Shown: positions 1 through 6,307 of the stretch, one piece after another
How positions within the stretch are numbered: the stretch's first letter is position 1
Layout of the letters: each line of letters begins with the position of its first letter
Assembly (NCBI GenBank): GCA_012972825.1
Contig: JABDHL010000026.1
Location: 104,019 to 141,898, forward strand
Reading direction: 5' to 3'
From: Chlorobiaceae bacterium
GTDB taxonomy: Bacteria; Bacteroidota; Chlorobiia; Chlorobiales; Chlorobiaceae
Length of the DNA: 37,880 nucleotides
Position numbers and translations under genes: made by a program
The notes under the pieces: model-generated
The model's database searches: none
Told to the model about the DNA's origin: nothing
What the model saw: only the letters and a program-made list of their open reading frames with translations

Positions 1-470
1 CCAAGACACCAGGGATAACCAAGCCGGTCAATCATGCCACCAGCAGCACCAGCATAATCAAAAACCTTTTTGCCTCTGCCATTGGCCTTAAGCGAAAGAA
101 TTTTCGGCTGCAGGGCACCAATGCGTTCATCATCAAGCGCAGCCAGGACAAGCTGTTCAAGCCACAGTGGATCATGAACAGTATCGTCATTCATAAATAC
201 AACATAATCAGCTGAAGAGTTTTTGAGCCCTGCATTGCACCCTCCGGCATAGCCCCTGTTTTCCGGCAGCCTGACCAGTCGCGCATTTCTGTAGCGTTTG
301 ACAAGAAAAACCAGTCCAGCCTCTTTGCCGCCGTTATCAACCACGACAATGCCCATGGACGGGTAGAGGGTGTTTTCAAGCGAATCAAGACAGCGCTCAA
401 GCATGTCGCGCCGCTTGTAATAAGGAATAATGATATCGACGGCAGGATAGTTCTGTTCTGCGACACTCAT
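1..470 (-). CDS. Glycosyltransferase family 2, partial (N-terminal part)
   Basis: The minus-strand frame starts at the ATG ending at 470 and stays open to the window edge, giving about 156 residues without a stop. It has the signs of a GT-A fold family 2 glycosyltransferase. An N-terminal strand VDIIIPYYKR is followed by IVVVDNGG, then the RLPENRGYAGGCNAG segment typical of rhamnosyltransferase-like members, then FMNDDTVHDPLWLEQL with the metal and nucleotide-sugar binding Asp pair. Such enzymes transfer a sugar from an activated donor during O-antigen or exopolysaccharide synthesis. The C-terminal half, which would show acceptor specificity, lies outside the window. Family assignment is firm; the substrate is unknown. 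Confidence 0.85.
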   Translation of the reverse strand, partial: MSVAEQNYPAVDIIIPYYKRRDMLERCLDSLENTLYPSMGIVVVDNGGKEAGLVFLVKRYRNARLVRLPENRGYAGGCNAGLKNSSADYVVFMNDDTVHDPLWLEQLVLAALDDERIGALQPKILSLKANGRGKKVFDYAGAAGGMIDRLGYPWCL

Positions 471-479
471 TATTCAATT

Positions 480-607
480 CTCATGATGATGGATGTTGTG
501 TCATTTCGTATCACGAGGAACTCGGGTGAGAAATCTCTCCAGTCCGGGAGGTGAGGTCATGAGTCTATATATTGGCATTAGATCCCTCTCTAACGTTCGG
601 AATGACA
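480..607. repeat. Dispersed inverted-repeat element
   Basis: The gap between the glycosyltransferase and trpA holds two arms in opposite orientation. The left arm begins TGTCATTTCG near 499 and runs to GAGAAATCTCTCC at 540. The right arm reads AGATCCCTCTC-TAACGTTCGG-AATGACA at 580-607. A second copy of the right arm, with three base changes, occurs at 2187-2214. Both copies lie between genes. This looks like a short non-coding dispersed repeat (REP or MITE-like). Its family is not identified. Confidence 0.5.
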
Positions 608-637
608 GTTGAAAATTCATAATTGCCTTGTATGGTC

Positions 638-1441
638 TTACTTCAGTGTTTTCCAGAACTCTCCGGCAAGTCGGGCACTTTCTTCAGGCGTTGCAGAACC
701 GGCAATATGCTGAAGCAGTGCCGTACCCACAACTGCTCCATCGGCAAGACTCCACATATAGTTCACCCGATCCCTGTCCTTTATCCCAAACCCGACAACA
801 AATTTTTTCCTGGTGTGCCTGCGTACCCTTTTCAGGTAGTCATCGACTGATGTGTCGTTTGATGCATCGGAAAGTTTGGCTGTGCCGGTTGTAGCATTGA
901 CTGCAAGACAGTAGGAAAAATCAGTCGAAAGAGAGTCAATGAGCTCTATCCTTTCAGGCGGAGTTGCCGGTGAGACAAGAAACACAACCGTAAGACCCAA
1001 TCCTTTGGCCCGTTCAAGAAAATCAGCTGCCTCCTCGGGCGGAAGGTCAGGAATAAGCAGACCGTCAACACCCGCTTCAACAGCTTCATGCAGAAAACAG
1101 TCAACGCCATAGGCAATCATCGGGTTGCAGTAGCCCATGAGTATTATGGGAGCTGTAATTTGTCTGCACCCTATGCCCCGGCGCGCCTTCCGCACCAGCC
1201 CAAAGAGATAGCGTATGGTTACCCCATTGCGGATTGCGGTATGAGCTGCCTCCTGAATCACCGGACCATCGCCAATCGGATCGGAATAAGGCATACCGAG
1301 TTCGATGATATCGGCACCGCTCTCCTCAAGCGCCTCAAGCACTGGCAGCGTTGCACCAGCAACAGGGAACTCCGGCATGTAATAGGCTATCAGCAGTTTT
1401 TTATCCTGCTGCAAAAGGCTGGTAATTCTATTTTTGGTCAT
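638..1441 (-). CDS. trpA: Tryptophan synthase alpha chain
   Basis: 267 residues, the usual length for TrpA. It cleaves indole-3-glycerol phosphate to indole and glyceraldehyde 3-phosphate, and indole is channelled to the beta subunit TrpB. The signature IIELGMPYSDPIGDGPVIQ around residues 45-62 carries the catalytic pair, Glu at about 47 and Asp at about 58. VDGLLIPDLPPEE and FLVSPATPPERI follow in the usual order, and GFGIKDRDRV is the phosphate-binding loop. The gene stands alone: no trpB or other trp gene is next to it, and the downstream neighbour is a repeat-bearing gap. The protein is cytoplasmic. The start at 1441 gives the full N-terminus. Confidence 0.97.
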   Translation of the reverse strand: MTKNRITSLLQQDKKLLIAYYMPEFPVAGATLPVLEALEESGADIIELGMPYSDPIGDGPVIQEAAHTAIRNGVTIRYLFGLVRKARRGIGCRQITAPIILMGYCNPMIAYGVDCFLHEAVEAGVDGLLIPDLPPEEAADFLERAKGLGLTVVFLVSPATPPERIELIDSLSTDFSYCLAVNATTGTAKLSDASNDTSVDDYLKRVRRHTRKKFVVGFGIKDRDRVNYMWSLADGAVVGTALLQHIAGSATPEESARLAGEFWKTLK

Positions 1442-1475
1442 ACGACACTTTGATATTTGTCAGCACATACAATTT

Positions 1476-2156
1476 CTAGAAAATAATCTGAATGGCAGCT
1501 ATCATGGAAGTCATGACAATCATGTGCACGAGAACACTCCCCCAGACACTCCTGGTATTAGCAACAATGTAACCGCCAATTATACCTAATGGAAATGCCA
1601 TCATTGCCATCAACGCCCGCTCCATCATATTGACAGGAGCAACTGCAAAATGGTTGAGAAGAAATAACAGGGTCGTCAACAATACAGTCAGATGTTTATT
1701 GAACCCCTTTTCAATCATGGCGGAAAACATGATTCCTCTCCAGAGAAACTCTTCGGCAATAACAAGGATCGGATAAAGATAAAGGAGCGAACGATTCACA
1801 AGGAGATACTGCATCCCGGACATCATTGCAGCACCGTTTTGATTCTTCATCATGTTCACCGTATTTATCATAGCCATAAGCAACAGAAGCGTACCGCCAA
1901 TGAGGCCCCACAGAAGGGATTTACGGAGATTTCCACCAGCAAGGTACATTTCCTGCCATTCGCCATTGTTTTTCCCCCGGTAAAGCACAAGAGCAATAGA
2001 ACCGAGAACATAAAGAGCGAGGGCCGGCCATTCCTGCAGGACTGTGAAATGACCAGCAAGACCAAGCAACCAGATGGCTGCCATCAGACCAAACGAAAGG
2101 TTGAATCTTGCTGTAGAGGAATCGTGTTCAAAAGAGTGTGCTTTGACAGATTTCAT
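1476..2156 (-). CDS. CPBP-family intramembrane metalloprotease (Abi/CAAX type)
   Basis: 226 residues with about seven hydrophobic segments, so an integral inner-membrane protein. The CPBP motifs are visible: AEEFLWRG (Glu135, Glu136, Arg140), then F-x3-H in LLFLLNHF (Phe165, His169), and a third His in VLVHMIVM near 211. These residues form the metal and catalytic site of Rce1-like glutamate proteases. Bacterial members act in membrane proteolysis, bacteriocin self-immunity or unknown roles. No bacteriocin or prenylated peptide gene is adjacent, so the substrate is unknown. It may be co-transcribed with trpA, whose start lies only about 35 bp downstream. The family call is good; the role is open. 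Confidence 0.82.
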   Translation of the reverse strand: MKSVKAHSFEHDSSTARFNLSFGLMAAIWLLGLAGHFTVLQEWPALALYVLGSIALVLYRGKNNGEWQEMYLAGGNLRKSLLWGLIGGTLLLLMAMINTVNMMKNQNGAAMMSGMQYLLVNRSLLYLYPILVIAEEFLWRGIMFSAMIEKGFNKHLTVLLTTLLFLLNHFAVAPVNMMERALMAMMAFPLGIIGGYIVANTRSVWGSVLVHMIVMTSMIAAIQIIF

Positions 2157-2186
2157 GACTGAACTTATTTATGGATGATGACAAAG

Positions 2187-2214
2187 AGATCTTTCACTAA
2201 CGTTCGAGATGACA
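2187..2214. repeat. Second copy of dispersed repeat arm
   Basis: The segment AGATCTTTCACTAACG-TTCGAGATGACA matches the arm at 580-607 except at a few positions. It lies in the short gap between queC and the CPBP gene. Confidence 0.45.
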
Positions 2215-2293
2215 TTATCGAACACGCATCACAGCGACTATCATAAGGAATTTCAGTCACTATAAATTTTGGCACTATACATTAATACATTGC

Positions 2294-2989
2294 CTAAATA
2301 TAGTGAGGACGCTCTTCATATTCAATCGGATCGCGCAGGCCAGCAAGCTCAAACGCTCTGAGTCTGCGGGCACAGCTGTCGCATACACCGCAGGCCTTCC
2401 CCTCACTTTTATAGCATGACCAGCTCAAGCTGAAAGGGACTTCAAGCTCCATACCTTTACGGACAATATCTGATTTCTGCATCTCAATAAGAGGGGTAAG
2501 AATCTCAATCTTTGTCTCAGGTTTTGTACCGAGCGCGATAACGGTATTGAAGGCATCATAAAAAACCTTGCGGCAGTCGGGATAGCCGGAAGAGTCCTCT
2601 TCGACCGCCCCTATAAAGATCCTGCCGGCTCCAATCACTTCTGACCAGCTTACCGCCATAGAGAGAAAACCGGCATTTCGGAACGGTACATAACTGGTTG
2701 GAATCGATGAATCCTGAAAGTCTGCCCCACTCACCGGCATTGAATAGTCAGTCAGCGAAGAACCGCCAATCTGACCGAGAAAATCCGCATTGACCTCAAG
2801 ACGCTGCTCAATATTGTAAAATTTGCAGATAGCTCGAAAGGAGTCCAGCTCCTTCAGCCAAGTGCGCTGTCCATAATTGACATGCATAGCCGCCAAAGCA
2901 AAGCCCTCATCATGAGCGATTGCTGTAGTAACAAGGCTGTCCATACCGCCGCTGAGAAGAACGACGGCTTTACCCTTTTCTTTTACCAT
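2294..2989 (-). CDS. queC: 7-cyano-7-deazaguanine synthase
   Basis: 231 residues, normal for QueC. It converts 7-carboxy-7-deazaguanine to preQ0 with ATP and ammonia, in the pathway to queuosine in tRNA. The N-terminus shows the PP-loop [13 protein letters not shown] (SGGMDS at residues 13-18), which binds [12 protein letters not shown] and the C-terminal zinc site [19 protein letters not shown], with four cysteines near residues 190-204, complete the family pattern. No queD, queE or preQ1 riboswitch was seen nearby, so the rest of the pathway must be elsewhere. The enzyme is cytoplasmic. The start at 2989 places the PP-loop at the expected distance from the N-terminus. Confidence 0.97.
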   Translation of the reverse strand: MVKEKGKAVVLLSGGMDSLVTTAIAHDEGFALAAMHVNYGQRTWLKELDSFRAICKFYNIEQRLEVNADFLGQIGGSSLTDYSMPVSGADFQDSSIPTSYVPFRNAGFLSMAVSWSEVIGAGRIFIGAVEEDSSGYPDCRKVFYDAFNTVIALGTKPETKIEILTPLIEMQKSDIVRKGMELEVPFSLSWSCYKSEGKACGVCDSCARRLRAFELAGLRDPIEYEERPHYI

Positions 2990-3127
2990 AAAAATCTATT
3001 TTGTCAGGGTCAATCTGTATATCATCTGAACTACGCATGGCAAAGTACGCAACGCTGTCGACTATCTGAAATGTTGATGACCTCTTCATTAATCACCCTA
3101 CGCAGAATCTGCTCGACATACCAACCT

Positions 3128-3457
3128 TTATCCTCGTAGCAATCGCTCAAGAAGAAGCTCCTGGAGATTTCTTCTGCCATCCAGAATACAGTGAATAAAA
3201 ACCCTGCAATCAAGAATCCGGTAAATGATCCGATATGGCTTATAATGGAGTTCACGATACTCCAGAACATGTACTCTCTGAAGTTCGGGAGGGTAATGCC
3301 CCCGATCAGAAAAACTATCAAGAGTCAGACAAGCTTCCTGCAGCGCATCGATAAGGCTATTTGCCCGTTCAACTGAATCGTGATGAGCAACATACTTCCA
3401 GATACCAACAATATCTGCCTCAGCTTCGTCAGTCAGGAAAACATCACACCTCATCAT
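3128..3457 (-). CDS. ParE/RelE-family toxin
   Basis: 109 residues, the length of type II toxins of the ParE/RelE superfamily. The chain shows VFLTDEAEADIVGIWKYVA at the N-terminus, a central RGHYPPEL, then the C-terminal core YRELHYKPYRIIYRI and IHCILDGRRNL, the usual order for ParE-like folds. ParE toxins poison DNA gyrase, while RelE toxins cut mRNA on the ribosome; the sequence alone does not decide. The start codon overlaps the stop of the antitoxin gene by four bases (ATGA, 3454-3457), so the two are translationally coupled. It is the distal gene of a two-gene operon. Overall YoeB/ParE-like form is clear; the target is not. Confidence 0.85.
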   Translation of the reverse strand: MMRCDVFLTDEAEADIVGIWKYVAHHDSVERANSLIDALQEACLTLDSFSDRGHYPPELQRVHVLEYRELHYKPYRIIYRILDCRVFIHCILDGRRNLQELLLERLLRG

Positions 3458-3735
3458 TCCTGCTGCTTTGCAATCTGCTGGCGAATCAACTCAAACGACT
3501 GGCTGGCAGGCTTATACCTTCCCTGCTCAATACTCTGCGAACTTTGTGCAACTATTTTCAACAAAGCAAGGCTTTCCTGAGTCTCTTCATAGAGATGAAC
3601 ATCCTGCACAATCACCTTTGCTTCACCGTTATGCGTGATAATCATGGTTCCTCGATTGGCTGAAACTTCCCGAATAACTTCCGAAGCGTGGGTTTTCAAA
3701 AAGCTGATGGGCTTGATCGAAGTACTGTATTTCAT
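3454..3735 (-). CDS. Phd/YefM-family antitoxin
   Basis: 93 residues. The N-terminal half has the Phd/YefM DNA-binding fold: ISFLKTHASEVIREV, then GTMIITHNGEAKVIVQDVHLYEE, a classic Phd/YefM pattern. The C-terminal part, YKPASQSFELIRQQIAKQQE, is polar and probably disordered until it wraps the toxin. It precedes and overlaps the ParE-like toxin gene, the normal antitoxin-first order. Phd-type antitoxins bind their own promoter, and a long palindrome just upstream (3751-3800) is a good candidate site. The protein should neutralise the toxin and repress the operon, more strongly as a complex. Confidence 0.88.
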   Translation of the reverse strand: MKYSTSIKPISFLKTHASEVIREVSANRGTMIITHNGEAKVIVQDVHLYEETQESLALLKIVAQSSQSIEQGRYKPASQSFELIRQQIAKQQE

Positions 3736-3750
3736 GAGAGCACTCCCCCC

Positions 3751-3800
3751 TGATTGACTATAATAAAGACCTTATAATAGTCAATAGTAACCGTCAATCA
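3751..3800. promoter_or_regulatory. Nested palindromes upstream of phd/parE: likely autoregulatory operator
   Basis: TTGACTAT at 3754-3761 pairs with ATAGTCAA at 3777-3784, and the outer TGATTGAC at 3751-3758 pairs with GTCAATCA at 3793-3800. The inner dyad continues imperfectly through the AT-rich centre. It lies 15 bp in front of the antitoxin start codon, where Phd/YefM repressors normally bind. The site is inferred from symmetry and position. Confidence 0.6.
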
Positions 3801-3832
3801 AAAAAAAAGCCAGCCCGAAGGCTGGCTTTTTT
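3801..3832 (-). terminator. Rho-independent terminator of groESL
   Basis: The stem GCCAGCC / GGCTGGC with loop CGAA (about 3809-3826) is flanked by an A-run on one side and a T-run on the other. Read on the minus strand, it follows the groEL stop by about 20 bp and ends in a run of eight or nine T. It could also act in the opposite direction. Confidence 0.85.
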
Positions 3833-3851
3833 AAAACAAACAGGGCAACTC

Positions 3852-5495
3852 TTAGTACATGCCGCCCATACCACCCATTCCGCCCGGAGGCATTGCGGGC
3901 ATGTCTGATTTTTCTTCCTTGATATCGGTAATAGCAGCCTCAGTAGTCAGAAGAATACTGGCAACCGATGCTGCGTTCTCAAGAGCGCTTCTGGTTACCT
4001 TGGTAGGATCAACTACACCTGCTTCAACAAGGTTCTCGTACTGCTCGGTTCTTGCATTGAAACCAAAATCACCGGTTCCTGCCTTAACCTTTTCCAGAAC
4101 AACAGCACCATCAGTGGTACCGGTGTTTGCCACAATCTGGCGGAGCGGTTCTTCAAGAGCGCGGCGGACAATTTCAATACCGGTTTTCTGATCTTCATTG
4201 TCAGCAACAGCCCTGTCAAGACCTTTGATGGCACGGATAAGTGCTACACCACCACCGACAACAATACCTTCCTGAACAGCAGCGCGAGTAGCATGAAGAG
4301 CATCTTCAACACGTGCTTTCTTCTCTTTCATCTCAACTTCGGTTGAAGCTCCGATGTTAAGAACGGCTACACCGCCTGAAAGTTTTGCAAGACGTTCCTG
4401 CAGCTTTTCAGTATCGTAATCAGAGGTTGATTTTTCAATCTGACCCTTGATCTCGTTGATGCGGGCCTTGATTTCATCAGCTGTACCTTTACCTTCAACA
4501 ATTGTGGTGTTGTCTTTGTCAACGGTAACGCGACCAGCCTGACCGAGGTATGAAATTGTTGCATTTTCAAGCTTGTAGCCCTTCTCTTCGGAAATAACAG
4601 TACCACCGGTAAGAATAGCAATATCCTCAAGCATAGCCTTACGGCGATCGCCAAAGCCAGGAGCCTTGACTGCACAGACCTTCAAAGTACCTCTAAGCTT
4701 GTTCACGACAATCGTTGCAAGAGCCTCGCCTTCGATATCCTCTGAAATAATAACCAGGGGACGGCCAGTCTGTGCAGATTTTTCAAGAATCGGGAGAAGC
4801 TCCTTCATGTTGCTGATTTTTTTGTCATAAATAAGAATCAGCGGATCTTCGAGTTCAGCATCCATAGTTTCAGGATTGGTCACGAAGTAAGGGGAAAGGT
4901 AGCCGCGGTCAAACTGCATACCTTCAACGACCTTAAGTTCGGTATCCATACCTTTTGCTTCTTCAACGGTGATAACACCGTCTTTGCCGACCTTGTCCAT
5001 CGCTTCAGCAATAAGTTCACCGATTTCAGGATCGTTGTTGGCGGAAATAGTACCAACCTGAGCGATCTCTTTTTTACCGGTAATAGTACGGCTGATGTTT
5101 CTCAGCTCCTGGACAACCTCTTTAACAGCACGGTCGATGCCTCTCTTCAGATCAATCGGACGGGCACCTGCAGTAACGTTCTTCAGGCCTTCACGATAAA
5201 TGGCCTGTGCAAGAACAGTAGCTGTGGTTGTACCGTCACCGGCTACATCGCTGGTTTTCGATGCTACTTCGCGCACCATCTGAGCACCCATGTTCTCAAA
5301 AGCATCAGAAAGTTCGATCTCTTTTGCAACGGTCACGCCGTCTTTGGTTGAGGTCGGTGCACCAAATTTTTTATCAATAAGTACATTACGTCCGGCAGGT
5401 CCGAGTGTAACTTTCACAGCATTTGCCAATTTGTCAACGCCAACTTTAAGTTTAGCCCTGGCTTCAGCATCAAATAGAATGTCTTTAGCAGTCAT
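3852..5495 (-). CDS. groL: Chaperonin GroEL (60 kDa)
   Basis: 547 residues, standard for GroEL, from [16 protein letters not shown] to the glycine-methionine tail [13 protein letters not shown]. It forms the double heptameric ring that folds proteins with ATP and GroES. Visible landmarks are the ATP-binding [14 protein letters not shown], the phosphate loop [23 protein letters not shown] and the apical-domain segment [22 protein letters not shown]. It is the second gene of the groESL operon, 47 bp after groES, and ends at a strong hairpin. Control is through the CIRCE element upstream of groES. The GGM tail is the normal flexible C-terminus inside the cavity. Only one chaperonin operon is visible in this window. 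Confidence 0.99.
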   Translation of the reverse strand: MTAKDILFDAEARAKLKVGVDKLANAVKVTLGPAGRNVLIDKKFGAPTSTKDGVTVAKEIELSDAFENMGAQMVREVASKTSDVAGDGTTTATVLAQAIYREGLKNVTAGARPIDLKRGIDRAVKEVVQELRNISRTITGKKEIAQVGTISANNDPEIGELIAEAMDKVGKDGVITVEEAKGMDTELKVVEGMQFDRGYLSPYFVTNPETMDAELEDPLILIYDKKISNMKELLPILEKSAQTGRPLVIISEDIEGEALATIVVNKLRGTLKVCAVKAPGFGDRRKAMLEDIAILTGGTVISEEKGYKLENATISYLGQAGRVTVDKDNTTIVEGKGTADEIKARINEIKGQIEKSTSDYDTEKLQERLAKLSGGVAVLNIGASTEVEMKEKKARVEDALHATRAAVQEGIVVGGGVALIRAIKGLDRAVADNEDQKTGIEIVRRALEEPLRQIVANTGTTDGAVVLEKVKAGTGDFGFNARTEQYENLVEAGVVDPTKVTRSALENAASVASILLTTEAAITDIKEEKSDMPAMPPGGMGGMGGMY

Positions 5496-5542
5496 TGTAA
5501 CAGATTCCTCCTGTAAGGTTTGTTTAAAATTTTAGGAATGGA

Positions 5543-5830
5543 TCAGCCGAGAATAGCAAAAATGTCAGACTCGCGCATGATGAGGTAATCCTCACCTTCC
5601 ACACTGACTTCAGTACCGGAATATTTGCCATACAGCACTTTCTGACCTACTTTGACCTCTATTTGAAGCAGCTGGCCATTATCGGCAATCTTACCTGCTC
5701 CTACTGCGACGACTTCACCATACTGCGGTTTTTCCTTCCCTGTATCGGGAATAAAAAGGCCACCTTTGGTTTTTTCCTCTGCCGGTGCAGGTTTAACAAT
5801 AACTCGATCAGCTAAGGGTTTCAAGTTCAT
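5543..5830 (-). CDS. groS: Co-chaperonin GroES (10 kDa)
   Basis: 95 residues, normal length. [43 protein letters not shown] carries the GroES fold and, in KTKGGLFIP, the mobile loop that docks on GroEL. The C-terminal [21 protein letters not shown] is equally typical. It forms the heptameric lid of the chaperonin cage. It is the first gene of the operon, so transcription starts in the gap above 5830, where a promoter and a CIRCE operator are present. Confidence 0.98.
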   Translation of the reverse strand: MNLKPLADRVIVKPAPAEEKTKGGLFIPDTGKEKPQYGEVVAVGAGKIADNGQLLQIEVKVGQKVLYGKYSGTEVSVEGEDYLIMRESDIFAILG

Positions 5831-5856
5831 TGTCTTCTCTTGTTTGGGTTTTTAGA

Positions 5857-5885
5857 TTAATAGTAAGATACTATAGCCTTGTCAA
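5857..5885 (-). promoter_or_regulatory. Putative housekeeping sigma promoter for groESL
   Basis: On the minus strand TTGACA (5880-5885) and TATTAA (5857-5862) are separated by exactly 17 bp, about 27 bp upstream of the groES start codon. A second possible promoter, TTGGAA-N16-TATTAT, lies farther up at about 5940-5970 and would put CIRCE at the transcription start. Which is used cannot be told from sequence. Confidence 0.55.
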
Positions 5886-5901
5886 TTGATTTTTTATGCT
5901 T

Positions 5902-5928
5902 TTAGCACTCAAGCTTGACGAGTGCTAA
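5902..5928. promoter_or_regulatory. CIRCE operator (HrcA binding site)
   Basis: The sequence TTAGCACTC-N9-GAGTGCTAA matches the CIRCE consensus perfectly in both 9-base arms, with the standard 9-base spacer. HrcA binds this element and represses chaperonin genes until heat stress. It sits upstream of groES and also at the front of the divergent small gene at 6014, so it could influence both. No hrcA gene is in the window. Confidence 0.97.
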
Positions 5929-6013
5929 AAGAACATTGAATAATAAAAAAATTATTGTCGTTTCCAAAAGATTTTTTATTTCAGGGATTATATTTTTCAC
6001 TCTTATCAACGAT

Positions 6014-6283
6014 ATGCCTATTCCATTGGAATTAAACAACATAGTGGACAATGCCCTTTTTTACACTATAGGGAAAGTTGCCATGGAAAAACTGACAAGC
6101 ACCCTTTCGAAAATGCAGGATGATACAGCTACTGCCGAAGACTGGCGGTTCGCAGCACTTCTGGGGGAAATCGCCGCTGTTGCCAAAAACCGGCTTTCGG
6201 CAGATGCAAACGAAATCGAGTTCAGCAAAGGCAGCCAAGTGTGGGTGGAACGCACGGCGGTGCGCTTGAAGACGATCCGGTAA
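6014..6283 (+). CDS. Hypothetical small protein
   Basis: 89 residues from the ATG at 6014. An earlier in-frame ATG at 5915 lies inside the CIRCE element and is therefore less likely. The predicted protein (MPIPLELNNIVDN... to ...VERTAVRLKTIR) is soluble and mostly helical, with no signal peptide, membrane segment or known motif that I recognise. No clear ribosome binding site precedes either start. It is divergent from groESL and convergent with uvrA, whose stop is about 24 bp away. The sequence has normal amino-acid usage for a real gene (EDWRFAALLGEIAAVAKNRL), so I keep it, with moderate confidence and no function. Confidence 0.5.
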   Translation: MPIPLELNNIVDNALFYTIGKVAMEKLTSTLSKMQDDTATAEDWRFAALLGEIAAVAKNRLSADANEIEFSKGSQVWVERTAVRLKTIR

Positions 6284-6307
6284 AAAACACATGGTGAAAT
6301 AGCCCTT

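Noticed and set aside
191-466. 91-codon minus-strand frame
   Set aside because: It is an out-of-frame shadow of the glycosyltransferase, whose real frame starts at 470.
5915-6013. Longer N-terminus of the small plus-strand gene
   Set aside because: It would start inside the CIRCE element and adds AT-rich, non-protein-like sequence; the ATG at 6014 is preferred.
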